A stretch of 64,000 nt of DNA from Streptomyces brasiliensis (GCF_014647875.1 NZ_BMQA01000006.1:248001-312000), one strand, 5' to 3'. Shown: positions 38,951 to 51,154, counted from the stretch's first letter. Program-made: numbers and translations. Notes: a model not told the origin generated them from the letters alone.

Positions 38951-39067
38951 CACTTGATTTGACGCCGGGCGGACCCAGCGGGCCCTCTCTCATCCGCTCC
39001 CACCCGGCCCCCCAAGGACCCGCGCGCGGCCTGCGTTCGCCACGCGGGCGCGGGTCCAACAGCTCGA

Positions 39068-39119
39068 ACCGAAGACCCCGGTAGCCACCCTTCCCCAGGG
39101 CGGGCCCGGGGTCTTCGGT
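39068..39119 (+). terminator. Terminator of rpsT
   Basis: ACCGAAGACCCCGG (39068-39081) pairs perfectly over 14 bp with CCGGGGTCTTCGGT (39106-39119), followed by TTTCCC. It lies 117 nt after the rpsT stop. The remainder of the 340-nt gap 38951-39290 holds no gene I can support. Confidence 0.85.
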
Positions 39120-39233
39120 TTCCCTTCGCCCTGCCTGGTCGAGCCGCGGCCGGGTGCCTTCGGCCCCCCGAGTCGCGATCGAGGGCCTTTCAGCCCGCCG
39201 AGTCGGGTGGTCGGTGGGCGAAGGCCGGAGGTC

Positions 39234-39251
39234 CAGGGGCCGGAGCCCCTG
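39234..39251 (-). terminator. Hairpin downstream of holA
   Basis: CAGGGGC-CGGA-GCCCCTG is a perfect 7-bp stem with a 4-nt loop, 40 nt beyond the holA stop. The GGTCCAGGGGCCGGAGCCCCTG form resembles the tail of recurrent Streptomyces intergenic elements. Confidence 0.6.
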
Positions 39252-39290
39252 ACGAACGCACCCGCAGACAACGGACGGCCTCAGCCAGAG

Positions 39291-40280
39291 CTACCCACGC
39301 CCACGTGACCGCGCCGCCCGAGCCACGATCACCACGGCTTTCTCCAGCGCGTACTCCGGATCATCCCCGCCCCCCTTGACCCCCGCATCCGCCTCGGCCA
39401 CCGCCCGCAACGCCGCCGCCACGCCGTCCGGCGTCCACCCCCGCATCTGCTGCCGCACCCGGTCGATCTTCCACGGCGGCATCCCCAGCTCCCGGGCCAG
39501 GTCGGCAGGACGGCCACCTCGCGCCGACGACAGCTTCCCGATCGCCCGCACGCCCTGCGCCAACGCGCTGGTGATCAGCACCGGCGCCACCCCCGTCGCC
39601 AGCGACCACCGCAACGCCTCCAGCGCCTCCGCCGTACGCCCCTCCACCGCCCGGTCGGCCACGGTGAAGCTCGACGCCTCGGCCCGTCCGGTGTAGTACC
39701 TCCCGACGACCGCCTCGTCGATCGTCCCCTCGACGTCCGCGACGAGCTGGGTCACGGCCGAGGCCAGCTCCCGCAGATCGCTCCCGATGGCATCGACGAG
39801 CGCCTGGCACGCCTCGGGCGTGGCCGACCGCCCGAGCCCGCGGAACTCGCTCCGCACGAACGCCAGCCGGTCCGCCGGCTTGGTCATCTTCGGGCAGGCC
39901 ACCTCACGCGCGCCCGCCTTGCGCGCCGCGTCGAGCAGCCCCTTGCCCTTGGCCCCGCCCGCGTGCAGCAGCACGAGCGTGATCTCCTCGGCGGGCGCCC
40001 CGAGATACGCCTTCACGTCCTTGACCGTGTCGGCCGAGAGATCCTGCGCGTTGCGTACGACCACCACCTTGCGCTCCGCGAAGAGCGAGGGGCTCGTCAG
40101 CTCGGCGAGGGTGCCGGGCTGGAGCTGGTCCGGTGTCAGGTCACGTACGTCCGTGTCGGCGTCGGCGGCCCTGGCGGCGGCCACCACCTCCTGCACGGCA
40201 CGGTCGAGCAGGAGGTCCTCCTGGCCCACGGCGAGCGTCACCGGGGCGAGAGGGTCGTTGTCAGCAGTCTTCCTGGCCAT
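39291..40280 (-). CDS. holA: DNA polymerase III subunit delta
   Basis: A 329-residue clamp-loader subunit that opens the beta clamp. It has the delta features PVTLAVGQEDLLLDRAVQEVV at the N-terminus, LLHAGGAKGKGLLDAARKAGA, AFVRSEFRGLG and the C-terminal collar helices with ELGMPPWKIDRVRQQMRGW. The ATG at 40280 (MARKTADNDPLAP) matches the usual start. In-frame starts at 40292 and upstream have no ribosome site. HolA next to ComEC-ComEA is a conserved arrangement in actinobacteria and firmicutes. Confidence 0.92.
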   Translation of the reverse strand: MARKTADNDPLAPVTLAVGQEDLLLDRAVQEVVAAARAADADTDVRDLTPDQLQPGTLAELTSPSLFAERKVVVVRNAQDLSADTVKDVKAYLGAPAEEITLVLLHAGGAKGKGLLDAARKAGAREVACPKMTKPADRLAFVRSEFRGLGRSATPEACQALVDAIGSDLRELASAVTQLVADVEGTIDEAVVGRYYTGRAEASSFTVADRAVEGRTAEALEALRWSLATGVAPVLITSALAQGVRAIGKLSSARGGRPADLARELGMPPWKIDRVRQQMRGWTPDGVAAALRAVAEADAGVKGGGDDPEYALEKAVVIVARAARSRGRG

Positions 40281-40331
40281 CGCGACAAGCATCGCACGCG
40301 CCACTGACAACGGGCCGGGCCCGCCGCCGGC

Positions 40332-40577
40332 CTAGGGTTCCTCGCGCCAGCCGTCCCACTCCCCGGCGAAGGCGTCCAGCGCCGCCGGGTCCAGTCGCGC
40401 GTTCTCGTCCCGCAGGACGACGAGCCACTGCGCGTCCTCCGCGTCGTCCTCGCCCGCCAGAGCGTCCCGCACGAGCCGCGGCTCCTCGTCGACGCCGAAC
40501 CGCTCGGCGAGCGCCTGCGCCACTTCCTCGGCGGCATCGCGGTCGGGCAGCACCAGCACGTGTCTCACATCGCTCAC
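40332..40577 (-). CDS. Small acidic conserved hypothetical protein
   Basis: An 81-residue acidic protein starting VSDVRHVLVLPDRDAAEEVAQ at GTG 40577 and ending AFAGEWDGWREEP. The beta-alpha-beta pattern VLVLPDRDAAEEVAQALAERF followed by EDAQWLVVLRDE suggests a small ferredoxin-like fold. No known domain recognised. The start is chosen at GTG because the upstream extension is Arg/Gly/Pro-rich and not coding-like. It lies between the YceI-like gene and holA on the same strand. Confidence 0.65.
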   Translation of the reverse strand: MSDVRHVLVLPDRDAAEEVAQALAERFGVDEEPRLVRDALAGEDDAEDAQWLVVLRDENARLDPAALDAFAGEWDGWREEP

Positions 40578-40626
40578 GGCCTCATTGTCCGGCACCACCC
40601 GCACGCCGTACGGCCCAGGTCGCCTC

Positions 40627-41508
40627 CTACCCCCTGGGCACGAGTTGCACATCGAGGTCGACCTTGATGCTCGGCCCGACCACCGCGATCCCGCGTGCCA
40701 GCATCGTCTGCCAGCTCACGGTGTAGTCGTCCCGGTGCAGCTCGGTCGAGGCCCGGAACGCCGCCCGCGTCTCGCCCTCCATGCCGTTGCCGAGCCCGAG
40801 GTAGTCCATGTCGAGCGTGACCGTACGCGTCACGCCGTGCAACGACAGCGCACCGGTGACGGCCCACCGTTTGCCGCCCTTGTGCGCACACCGCTCGCTG
40901 TAGAACTCGAGCGTCGGAAAGCGCGCCACGTCCAGGAAGTCCGCCGAGCGCAGATGGTCGTCCCGCATCCGCACGTTCGTGTCGATGGACGCGGCGTCGA
41001 TCACCACGTGCATCGCGGACTGCTCCACATGGTCGGCGATCCGCACGGCCCCGGCGAAGGAGTTGAACCGCCCGTGGACCCGGGCGAGTCCGATGTGCCG
41101 CGCGGTGAAGGCGATCGAGGAGTGCGTCGCCTCGATGTCCCAGTCTCCCGGCGCGGGCAGGTCGGGCGGCTGCGCGACCTGGAGGGTCACGTCGCCCAGC
41201 GAAGCGAGCGCGTTCTCACCGACCATCGCGGTCGCGCGGTACGGCGCGTACCCCTCCGCCGACACCGCGAGCCGGTACTCCCCCGCCGGCACCGTCGCCA
41301 CGAACGACCCGTAGGGATCCGTACCACCGCTGACCACCTTGCGCCCCTGCGCGTCGCTGACCGCGAACTCCGCGTGCGCCACCGGTTCGTTGACCGGGTC
41401 GAGCACCCGGCAGCTCAACACTCCGGCATCGGGCGGGGTCTGCAGCGCGGCGAGAGGACTCGTCCGTTGGACCCAGTTCGTTCGGTTTCCCAGCCAGCGG
41501 CCGAACAT
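40627..41508 (-). CDS. YceI-like protein with N-terminal carboxypeptidase-regulatory-like domain
   Basis: A 293-residue protein. Residues about 25-110 form a carboxypeptidase-regulatory-like (transthyretin-type) beta-sandwich (AEFAVSDAQGRKVVSGGTDPYGSF and VPAGEYRLAVSAEGYAPY). Residues about 118-290 are a YceI lipocalin-like barrel (GDWDIEATHSSIAFTARHIGLARVHGRF, DVARFPTLEFYSER, GALSLHGVTRTVTL). YceI domains bind isoprenoid or amide lipids such as polyprenols. There is no signal peptide, so unlike E. coli YceI this copy is probably cytoplasmic or surface-associated by another route. ATG at 41508 (MFGRWLGNRTNW). Confidence 0.85.
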   Translation of the reverse strand: MFGRWLGNRTNWVQRTSPLAALQTPPDAGVLSCRVLDPVNEPVAHAEFAVSDAQGRKVVSGGTDPYGSFVATVPAGEYRLAVSAEGYAPYRATAMVGENALASLGDVTLQVAQPPDLPAPGDWDIEATHSSIAFTARHIGLARVHGRFNSFAGAVRIADHVEQSAMHVVIDAASIDTNVRMRDDHLRSADFLDVARFPTLEFYSERCAHKGGKRWAVTGALSLHGVTRTVTLDMDYLGLGNGMEGETRAAFRASTELHRDDYTVSWQTMLARGIAVVGPSIKVDLDVQLVPRG

Positions 41509-41664
41509 CTACCACACCTCTGCACGCCTCGACATCATCTGCTGCCGGAGAGACATTCGATCACCGATGCGGCTTTCGAGGCAACACGGGCTCTCATCGT
41601 GGGAATCCAGCACAAGTGATGGGACTACGCACGAGTAGCATCGAGTGGTCCCGAGACGCCCGAA

Positions 41665-42519
41665 TCAGCCCTCGCCGTGCCGGTGTCGGACCGCGGGCAC
41701 CCGGTCGAGCGCGATCCCGAACCGCTCCCGGTACGTCGCGAGCACCTCCTCGTCCGCCGCCAACTCGCACACCTCGCGCTTCCCGTCGGGCGTGGTCACC
41801 GTCAAGGCCCGCCCGCTGAGCGTGATCCTCCCCCCGTCCTCCGCGACCCGCGAGCACACCGTCGACCGGACGAAGTGCGAGAGCGGCGAGGTGCTGTGCC
41901 ACCAGGCTCCGACCACGAAGTCCTCGAGTACCCGCGGCCGCACCTCCAGCCGGTACTGCGGCTTCCCGTCCCGCAGCACGTCCAGATCCACCACCCCGGC
42001 CGCCCCAGGACCGACTCCGACACCACGGCCGCCCGCTCCGGCGGCGTCCGGACCGGATTCCACGATCCGGAACACCCCACCGGGATCGCTCTGCTCCGCC
42101 CGCTCGTCGAACGCCAGCGGATAGTGACTGTGCGCCCCGAACCCGATGTCGGCCAGCCACCTGCTCCCGTCCACCGTGCCCACACGCAGCGCCAGATGGT
42201 CGTACGGCATCCCGAGCCGCTCCTCCTCGCCGTACACCCGCGCCGCCAGCAGCACGACGTCGAAGCCGAGTGCGGCGAGCAACATCGCGAACGCGCCGTT
42301 CAGTTCGTAGCAGAACCCTCCCCTCCGTGCGCCCACCAGCTTGTTCAGCAGATGCTTCTCCTCCAGCACGATCTCCTCTCCGAGGTGGATCGACAGGTTC
42401 TCGAAGGGCACGGCCCGCAGATGGCGCAGATGCAGCTCCCGCAGCGCTTCGGCAGTGGGCTCAACCGGGCGAACGGCCCCGAAACGGCGGAGATATGCGT
42501 CGACCTGATCGGCATTCAT
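41665..42519 (-). CDS. Arylamine N-acetyltransferase
   Basis: A 284-residue NAT that transfers acetyl from acetyl-CoA to arylamines or hydrazines. The Cys-His-Asp triad is visible: C in RRGGFCYELNGAF, H in MPYDHLALRV and D in WLADIGFG. The N-terminus MNADQVDAYLRRFG and AVPFENLSIHLG are family hallmarks. A Gly/Ala/Pro-rich insert (AAGAGGRGVGVGPGAAG) in the third domain is specific to this copy. It lies 4 nt beyond the comEC stop on the same strand. In some actinomycetes NATs act in amide synthase or xenobiotic pathways. Here the role is unclear. Confidence 0.92.
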   Translation of the reverse strand: MNADQVDAYLRRFGAVRPVEPTAEALRELHLRHLRAVPFENLSIHLGEEIVLEEKHLLNKLVGARRGGFCYELNGAFAMLLAALGFDVVLLAARVYGEEERLGMPYDHLALRVGTVDGSRWLADIGFGAHSHYPLAFDERAEQSDPGGVFRIVESGPDAAGAGGRGVGVGPGAAGVVDLDVLRDGKPQYRLEVRPRVLEDFVVGAWWHSTSPLSHFVRSTVCSRVAEDGGRITLSGRALTVTTPDGKREVCELAADEEVLATYRERFGIALDRVPAVRHRHGEG

Positions 42520-42523
42520 GCCC

Positions 42524-45154
42524 TCAGTCTCGCGCCACCCCCAACTCGGAGCCCATACCGGTGACCGCGAGCGCGCCATCCCGGTCCGTGCGCAGCACCA
42601 CCGCACCTCCGGCCCGCAGAGCGGCCACGGTGCCAGGCGCCGGATGTCCGTACGGGTTGTCCGCCCCGCACGAGATGAGCGCGACGCGGGGCGACACGAG
42701 ACGTATCAGCCCGGGGTCCTGGTACGCCGACCCGTGATGAGCGACCTTCAGCACGTCGACACCGGCCAGCGCGGCCGCCGCCGGTGACCGCAACAGGGCC
42801 TGCTGGGCCGGGGGTTCCAGGTCCCCGAGCAGCAGCAGCCGCAGTCCCGCGGACCGGACGAGCAGGGTGATGCTCGCGTCGTTGGGGCCGTCCGGGTCCG
42901 TTGCCGGACGCGCCGGGGGCCACAGTACCTGCCAGGTGAGCGCTCCGGTGCGCCGCCGCTCCCCGGCCACGGCGTGGGTGAGCGGGATGTTCCGTTCGGC
43001 CGCCTCCTTTCGTACGAACTCGGCCTGGTCCGCAGGTTCTTCGAAGTCCGTCGTCTCGATCGCGTCCACCGAACGGCCGCGCAGCACACCGGGCAGTCCG
43101 GCGACATGGTCGGCATGGAAGTGGGTGAGGACGACGAGCGGGATGCGGGTGATGCCCAACTCCCGCAGGCAGTGGTCGACAAGCGTCGGATCGGGTCCGG
43201 CGTCCACGACCACCCCGCTGCCCTCGCCCGCCGCCAGGACCGTCGCGTCGCCCTGGCCCACGTCGCACATCGCGTACCGCCAGCCCGGCGGCGGCCAGCC
43301 CGTGATCACCCGGGTCAGCGGCACAGGCCGCAGCACCAGCAACAGGAGCAGCACCGCGCAGACACCGCACCACCACGGGTGCCGCAGCAGCCGGCGCCCG
43401 ACGAGCACGAGAGCCACCGTCACCCCGGCGAGCAGCAGCGCCCCCGCCCAGCTGCCGGGCCAGTCCATCGCGCCGCCGGGCAGCGCGGCCCCGGTCCGGG
43501 CGACACCCGCGATCCACCTGGCCGGCCAACTCGCGCACCAGGCAAGGACCTTGGCCACGGGCATCGCCACCGGTGCCGCCGCCAGCGCCGCGAAGCCCAG
43601 CACCGTGGCCGGCGCGACCGCCACCTCCACGAGCAGATTGCAGGGCACCGCCACGAGGCTCACCCGCGCCGACAGCACGGTGATGACGGGTGCGCACACG
43701 GCCTGCGCCGCGGCGGCCGCGGCCAGCGCCTCGGCCGGCCGGGCGGGCACCCCGCGCCGCCGCATCGCCGCGCCCCAGCCCGGCGCGAGCACCAGCAGCG
43801 CCCCCGTGGCCAGCACCGAGAGCAGGAACCCATAACTGCGGGCCAGCCACGGGTCGTACAACACCAGCAGCAGAACGGCCGTCGCCAACGCCGGGATCAG
43901 GGTTCGGCTGCGTCCGGTCGCCAGGGCAAGCAGGGCGACGGCTCCGCAGGCCGCGGCGCGCAGCACACTCGGGTCCGGCCGGCACACGACGACGAACCCG
44001 AGCGTCAGTGCCCCGGCGAGCAGCGCTGTGCTCCGCAGCGGAATGCCGAGGCGCGGGGCCAGCCCACGGCGCTCGGCGTAGCGCGCCAGGCCGGGCGGTC
44101 CGACGAGCAGGGCGAGCAGGATGGTGAGGTTGCTGCCCGAGACGGCGAGGGTGTGCGCCAGGTCCGTCTCCTTGAACGCCTCGTCGAGTTCGGGTGTGAT
44201 CCGCGAGGTGTCTCCGACGACCAGGCCGGGAAGCAGCGCCCGCGCGTCTGCGGGCAACCCGCCGGTCGCCACGCGCAGCCCGGCCCGCAGCCGCCCCGCC
44301 AGCCGCTGCGGCGCACTCGGCCCGCCCACGACCTCCGGGGGCGGTTGCTCCCTGACACGCAGCACGGCCGCGGTGCGGTCCCCGTCGCTCAGCACCGGTG
44401 CCAGTCCGGCGCTCACCCTCAGCCGGGTGGACGGCAGCAGCCCCAGCCAGCCCGAACGCCCGTCCTCTCCACTGCCGTTGGCAGCCCGCCCCGGTGCCGG
44501 GACGTCCGCGTCGACGACCATCAGCACCGGCGTCCGGGTGCTCACGACCGTCCCGTCCCGCTCCTCCACCCGCCGCACCTCGGCGCGGACCAGTACGGCG
44601 GCCGGGGCCGCGTGATCGCCTCGGACGCGAGGTCTGCTGAGCCAGGGGTCGGAGTCGAGCTCCACCTCCGCCGTCACGGTGGCGTAGTCACGGGCCAGCC
44701 CGGGCACCGGCCCACGGCGCACGTCGGCCCCGTGCAGCCCTGCGGACACGGCGGCCGCGGCGACGCACAGCAACACGGCGGCGACGGAGGCGCGCGGCCA
44801 GGTGAGGCGGCGAGGCGGTGCCGGCCGGCCGGATGGCGAGGGCCGAGGTGGCGGGGTGAGAGCCCGTCGGCCCGATCGACGCCGGTGCGCCGCAAGCAGG
44901 AGGGCAGCCGTGATCAGGCACACCGCCGCGATGACGGCGGTCCACAACGGTGCAGCGTCCAGCGTCATCGCCGCGGTGGCCCAGGCCGCCAGCGCGGGCG
45001 GTACGAGCCGTAGGTCGATCGGGCCTTCCTGCCGTGGATGGGCTGCGCCCAGCCGCTTGCCGGAGTCGGCATGCACCGCGCGGCGAAGTGCGGGTGACAT
45101 GAATGGGGGCGGGGGCGCAGGGCCGGGCCTCGTCGTCGGCTCCGTGTGGTTCAT
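42524..45154 (-). CDS. comEC: ComEC/Rec2 family membrane channel protein
   Basis: An 876-residue multi-pass membrane protein. An N-terminal OB-like region, the Competence domain with helices (about 330-640, SGSNLTILLALLVG), and a C-terminal metallo-beta-lactamase-like domain (about 660-870, VLTHFHADHVAGLPG, LKVAHHGSAYQD). It carries DNA across the membrane in naturally competent bacteria. Streptomyces are not known for natural transformation, so its role may be nucleic-acid uptake or processing under other conditions. ATG at 45154 overlaps the comEA stop by 4 nt. Confidence 0.93.
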   Translation of the reverse strand: MNHTEPTTRPGPAPPPPFMSPALRRAVHADSGKRLGAAHPRQEGPIDLRLVPPALAAWATAAMTLDAAPLWTAVIAAVCLITAALLLAAHRRRSGRRALTPPPRPSPSGRPAPPRRLTWPRASVAAVLLCVAAAAVSAGLHGADVRRGPVPGLARDYATVTAEVELDSDPWLSRPRVRGDHAAPAAVLVRAEVRRVEERDGTVVSTRTPVLMVVDADVPAPGRAANGSGEDGRSGWLGLLPSTRLRVSAGLAPVLSDGDRTAAVLRVREQPPPEVVGGPSAPQRLAGRLRAGLRVATGGLPADARALLPGLVVGDTSRITPELDEAFKETDLAHTLAVSGSNLTILLALLVGPPGLARYAERRGLAPRLGIPLRSTALLAGALTLGFVVVCRPDPSVLRAAACGAVALLALATGRSRTLIPALATAVLLLVLYDPWLARSYGFLLSVLATGALLVLAPGWGAAMRRRGVPARPAEALAAAAAAQAVCAPVITVLSARVSLVAVPCNLLVEVAVAPATVLGFAALAAAPVAMPVAKVLAWCASWPARWIAGVARTGAALPGGAMDWPGSWAGALLLAGVTVALVLVGRRLLRHPWWCGVCAVLLLLLVLRPVPLTRVITGWPPPGWRYAMCDVGQGDATVLAAGEGSGVVVDAGPDPTLVDHCLRELGITRIPLVVLTHFHADHVAGLPGVLRGRSVDAIETTDFEEPADQAEFVRKEAAERNIPLTHAVAGERRRTGALTWQVLWPPARPATDPDGPNDASITLLVRSAGLRLLLLGDLEPPAQQALLRSPAAAALAGVDVLKVAHHGSAYQDPGLIRLVSPRVALISCGADNPYGHPAPGTVAALRAGGAVVLRTDRDGALAVTGMGSELGVARD

Positions 45155-46245
45155 GGCCGTACCAGGCTCCGCAGATCCGCGAACCGGCGGTCGCCGATGC
45201 CGTTCACCCGGCGCAGTTCGTCGACCGAGCGGTACCCGCCGTGCTGGGTGCGGTAGTCGATGATGTGCTGGGCCAGCACGGGACCGACCCCGGGCAGGGC
45301 GTCGAGCTGGTCCGCGGTGGCCGTGTTGAGGGAGATCGGAGCCGCGGGACCGGTCACTCCCGCCGCACCCGAACCGGTCGCGCCGCTCACACCCGGTCCC
45401 GGCCCCGGCCCCGGTGCCGGACCGCCCACCACGATCTGCTCGCCGTCCACCAGGAACCGGGCGCGGTTGAGGCCCTCGGTGCTGGTGCCCTGCCGTACCC
45501 CTCCCGCAGCTCGCAGGGCGTCCACCACCCGCGAGCCGGCCGGCAACCGATGGATGCCGGGCTTACGGACCTTCCCGCTGACGTCCACCACGATCTCGGC
45601 GCTCACCGAACCCGCCCCACCAGGTGCTCCGGGCACACTCGACGCATCCCCGCCGGACGCCGACGCCTCACCCCGGGTTCCCTGGCCTCCCCTCCCGTCC
45701 TCCCCCGCCGGCTCCTCCGCCCGCACCACCTGAGGTGCCCGCACTGCCTGGGTGCGGCCGGACCAGAAGTGCTGGACGGCGAACACGGCGACGAGGGCGA
45801 GCAGAGCCGCGAGCGCGACCACGCCCCGCCTCTCCAGCCCGCACCTGGTCTGCAGCCAGACCGGCATGCGCTCCCGCAGTGCGGTCCCGGCACGCTGCCG
45901 AAGGCTCGGCGGCGACGGCTCGTCCGGCAGCACGGCAACCGGTGCCTGCCTCATCCCGGACGCCGTACCCGTACCCGTTGCCGTAGCTGCCGGCCCGTCC
46001 GGACCCCGCTTGGCGTCCGGAGGTCCGTGTCCCGACTCCCGGCGTTGCAGGGCGCGTTCGCCGAAGAGAAGTTCCGCCCGGCGGCGCAGTTCGTCCGCCG
46101 GTGCGTGCCCTTGGTGCGAATGGCGGCGCGTGAGGGGGTGTCGGTGGCGGGTGCGCCCGTCGGAGGCGGGGCTCCGGCCCGGTCCACTGGTCGCGGTCGC
46201 TGTGCGTGAGCGTGATCGAAGTGCCATGCGACGAGGATCGGGCAT
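45151..46245 (-). CDS. comEA: ComEA-like helix-hairpin-helix DNA-binding protein
   Basis: A 364-residue membrane-anchored DNA receptor. A long basic cytoplasmic tail (about 1-140) precedes a single helix (GVVALAALLALVAVFAVQHFW), then a SLBB-like domain (about 215-280, VDVSGKVRKPGIHRLPAGSRVVDALRAAGG) and a C-terminal double HhH (LNTATADQLDALPGVGPVLAQHIIDYR, VNGIGDRRFADL). Such a long N-terminal tail is unusual compared with firmicute ComEA. The true start may be the ATG at 46227 (MALRSRSRT). Neither start has a strong ribosome site. Forms an operon with comEC. Confidence 0.9.
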   Translation of the reverse strand: MPDPRRMALRSRSRTATATSGPGRSPASDGRTRHRHPLTRRHSHQGHAPADELRRRAELLFGERALQRRESGHGPPDAKRGPDGPAATATGTGTASGMRQAPVAVLPDEPSPPSLRQRAGTALRERMPVWLQTRCGLERRGVVALAALLALVAVFAVQHFWSGRTQAVRAPQVVRAEEPAGEDGRGGQGTRGEASASGGDASSVPGAPGGAGSVSAEIVVDVSGKVRKPGIHRLPAGSRVVDALRAAGGVRQGTSTEGLNRARFLVDGEQIVVGGPAPGPGPGPGVSGATGSGAAGVTGPAAPISLNTATADQLDALPGVGPVLAQHIIDYRTQHGGYRSVDELRRVNGIGDRRFADLRSLVRP

Positions 46246-46353
46246 CTCGCAGATCCGTGATGATCTTGCTCAATTCCCGGGGAACCGCCCAGTTGTGGAT
46301 AATTCCGTCACCCGCACGAGTGAGCCCACCAACCAAGAGCTTGCGTCTGCACC

Positions 46354-47199
46354 TCACCGAGGCGAAACAACGACCCCCAACAACCCCGGCCCCGTGTGCG
46401 CCCCGATCACCGCCCCGACCTCACTCACATGCAGGTCCACCAGCCCGGGCACCCGCGTCCGCAGCCGCTCGGCGAGGGCCGACGCCCGGTCTGCGGCGGC
46501 GAGATGGTGGACGGCGATGTCGACCTCGGCACCGCCTGCCCGGTCGGCCACGATCTCCTCGAGGCGGGCGATGGCCTTCGACGCCGTCCGTACCTTCTCG
46601 AGGAGATCGATGCGGCCGTCGTCCAGCTGGAGGAGGGGTTTCACGGCGAGCGCGGAGCCCAGCAGCGCCTGCGCGGCGCCGATGCGGCCACCGCGGCGCA
46701 GATAGTCCAGGGTGTCGACGTAGAAGTAGGCGGAGGTGCCGGCAGCCCGCTTCTCCGCCGCCGTGACGGCCTCGTCCATGGTGCCGCCCGCGTCCGCGAC
46801 CTCGGCCGCGGCGAGCGCGCAGAAGCCGAGGGCCATCGCGACCATGCCGGTGTCCACCACCCGTACCGGCACGGGCGCCTCGCGGGCCGCGAGTACCGCC
46901 GCGTCGTACGTACCGGACAACTCGGCGGAGAGGTGCAGCGAGACGATGCCGGTGGCGCCTGACTCGGCGACCCTGCGGTAGGTTTCCGCGAACCGTTCGG
47001 GGCTCGGGCGGGACGTGGTGACCGGCCGTCGCTTCTGCAACGCCTGGGCCAGGGAACGGGTGGAGATCTCGGTGCCTTCTTCGAGCGCCCGATCGCCCAG
47101 GACGACGGTCAGAGGAACTGATGTGATGCCATGACGCTCCGTCGCCCGGGGCGGCAAGTAGGCCGTTGAATCGGTGACGATCGCGACATGGCGGGACAT
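46354..47199 (-). CDS. DegV family fatty acid-binding protein
   Basis: A 281-residue DegV protein that binds a fatty acid and, as FakB, can present it to a fatty acid kinase. Family marks are VAIVTDSTAYLPP at the N-terminus, TSRPSPERFAETYRRV, GIVSLHLSAELSGTYDAA and VVDTGMVAMALGFCALAAAE. ATG at 47199. It is the gene upstream of comEA on the same strand. The FakA kinase partner is not in the window. Confidence 0.92.
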   Translation of the reverse strand: MSRHVAIVTDSTAYLPPRATERHGITSVPLTVVLGDRALEEGTEISTRSLAQALQKRRPVTTSRPSPERFAETYRRVAESGATGIVSLHLSAELSGTYDAAVLAAREAPVPVRVVDTGMVAMALGFCALAAAEVADAGGTMDEAVTAAEKRAAGTSAYFYVDTLDYLRRGGRIGAAQALLGSALAVKPLLQLDDGRIDLLEKVRTASKAIARLEEIVADRAGGAEVDIAVHHLAAADRASALAERLRTRVPGLVDLHVSEVGAVIGAHTGPGLLGVVVSPR

Positions 47200-47270
47200 G
47201 AGCTGGAGGTTACCTGCCGTAGCGCCCGGGCGGCAGCCCGGCCCCTCTCACCGGGCCGGCACCGGCCGGA

Positions 47271-48005
47271 TCAAGTGGTGCTCTCCGGGCGGGGCTTCTT
47301 CTGCCACGGATACTGCTGGCGCCGTCCGGGCGGGTTGATGGCCGGCCGGGTGGGTTCGCCGGCGGTGCGGGACTTCGGGGTCTCGGGCCAGGTCTGCTGG
47401 GTGTGGGGGCCCTCCTCCGGCGGGGCGTCGGGCCACGGGGCCGGGGTCGCCGAGGGGTCCGGTTGCTGCCAGTGCCGCAGGGCGCCGGTCTCGACGTCGA
47501 TCTGGGTGCTCAGCGAGTCCAGGTCGTCCTCGGCGAAGCGGTGGGCGCGGTCGCGGGCGGCCCAGCGCAGGGAGTCGGCGGACTTGGTGATGCGCTCGGT
47601 GCGGGCGCGCAGCTCGGGCAGCCGCTCGGCGAGCGTCGCGCGGTCCGGCTCGGACTCCAGGCGCTTGAGTTCGCCGTCCAGTTCATGACCGTGGACGCTC
47701 AGCCGCTGGAAGAGGCCGAGGGACTCGCGCAGTGACTCGTCCTCGGTCACGCCCATGTGCAGCGCGTCCTGGGTGGCTCTCATCGAGGTGCGCAGGCTGA
47801 GCCGGAGCTGGGCGATCTCGCCCGCCGGGCCCGGCTGTGCGAAGGACTTGGCGCGCAGCGTGTGGTCCTCGACCGTGCGGCGGGCCTGGGTGATGGTGCG
47901 GTCGACGCCCCGCTTGGCGGCGCCGATCACCTTGACGGCGGCGTACGCGCCGAGGACGACGAAGAGCAGGAAGAGCACGGCGAAGACCGCGATCACTGTT
48001 TCCAC
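47271..48005 (-). CDS. Membrane-anchored coiled-coil protein of unknown function
   Basis: A 244-residue protein with one N-terminal transmembrane helix (METVIAVFAVLFLLFVVLGAY) and then a basic segment. A long charged helical region (about 35-175, TITQARRTVEDHTLRAKSFA, LRARTERITKSADSLRWAARDRAHRF) suggests a coiled coil. The C-terminus is a disordered Pro/Gln-rich tail. The topology is N-out or hairpin with most of the chain cytoplasmic. I do not recognise a family, but the layout resembles actinomycete DivIVA-associated or cytoskeletal accessory proteins only in general character. It lies between leuS and degV on the same strand. Confidence 0.7.
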   Translation of the reverse strand: METVIAVFAVLFLLFVVLGAYAAVKVIGAAKRGVDRTITQARRTVEDHTLRAKSFAQPGPAGEIAQLRLSLRTSMRATQDALHMGVTEDESLRESLGLFQRLSVHGHELDGELKRLESEPDRATLAERLPELRARTERITKSADSLRWAARDRAHRFAEDDLDSLSTQIDVETGALRHWQQPDPSATPAPWPDAPPEEGPHTQQTWPETPKSRTAGEPTRPAINPPGRRQQYPWQKKPRPESTT

Positions 48006-48062
48006 GACGCTCCTCCTCCGCTTCCGCGGGGCAGGCCGCTCCGCTCTTCAACGGTAAACGCA

Positions 48063-48105
48063 ACGGGCAGGCCCGGAGTTCCAGCAGAACCCCGAACCTG
48101 CCCGT
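48063..48105 (-). terminator. Terminator downstream of leuS
   Basis: ACGGGCAGG (48063-48071) pairs with CCTGCCCGT (48097-48105), with an inner GTTC/GAAC stem. It begins 41 nt after the leuS stop on the minus strand. Confidence 0.75.
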
Positions 48106-48145
48106 AGGGGACTACCCGGAGGTGCTCACCCTCGGCGACGGATGC

Positions 48146-51034
<2,889 letters not shown>

Positions 51035-51089
51035 GATCCTCAAAGCTCCATCGATCGTCTCTGCCTGCGGCTGTGACTTTCTAGAAACG

Positions 51090-51154
51090 AAAAATCCCCT
51101 CGCACAGGAGGGGACGCCGCGCCGATGCCGACCACGATCTCATCCGGTGGTCGG
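51090..51154 (-). promoter_or_regulatory. leuS attenuator: hairpin plus intrinsic terminator
   Basis: Two stems lie between the leader peptide and leuS. CCGACCAC (51128-51135) pairs with GTGGTCGG (51147-51154), beginning 7 nt after the leader stop codon. TCCCCTC (51095-51101) pairs with GAGGGGA (51108-51114) and is followed on the transcript by U5 (A5 at 51090-51094). That makes a proper rho-independent terminator upstream of the gene, rare in Streptomyces and strong evidence for attenuation. leuS starts 56 nt further on. Confidence 0.82.

Noticed and set aside
39000..39271. 93-codon minus ORF in the rpsT-holA gap
   Set aside because: Covers the rpsT terminator stem and is low complexity.
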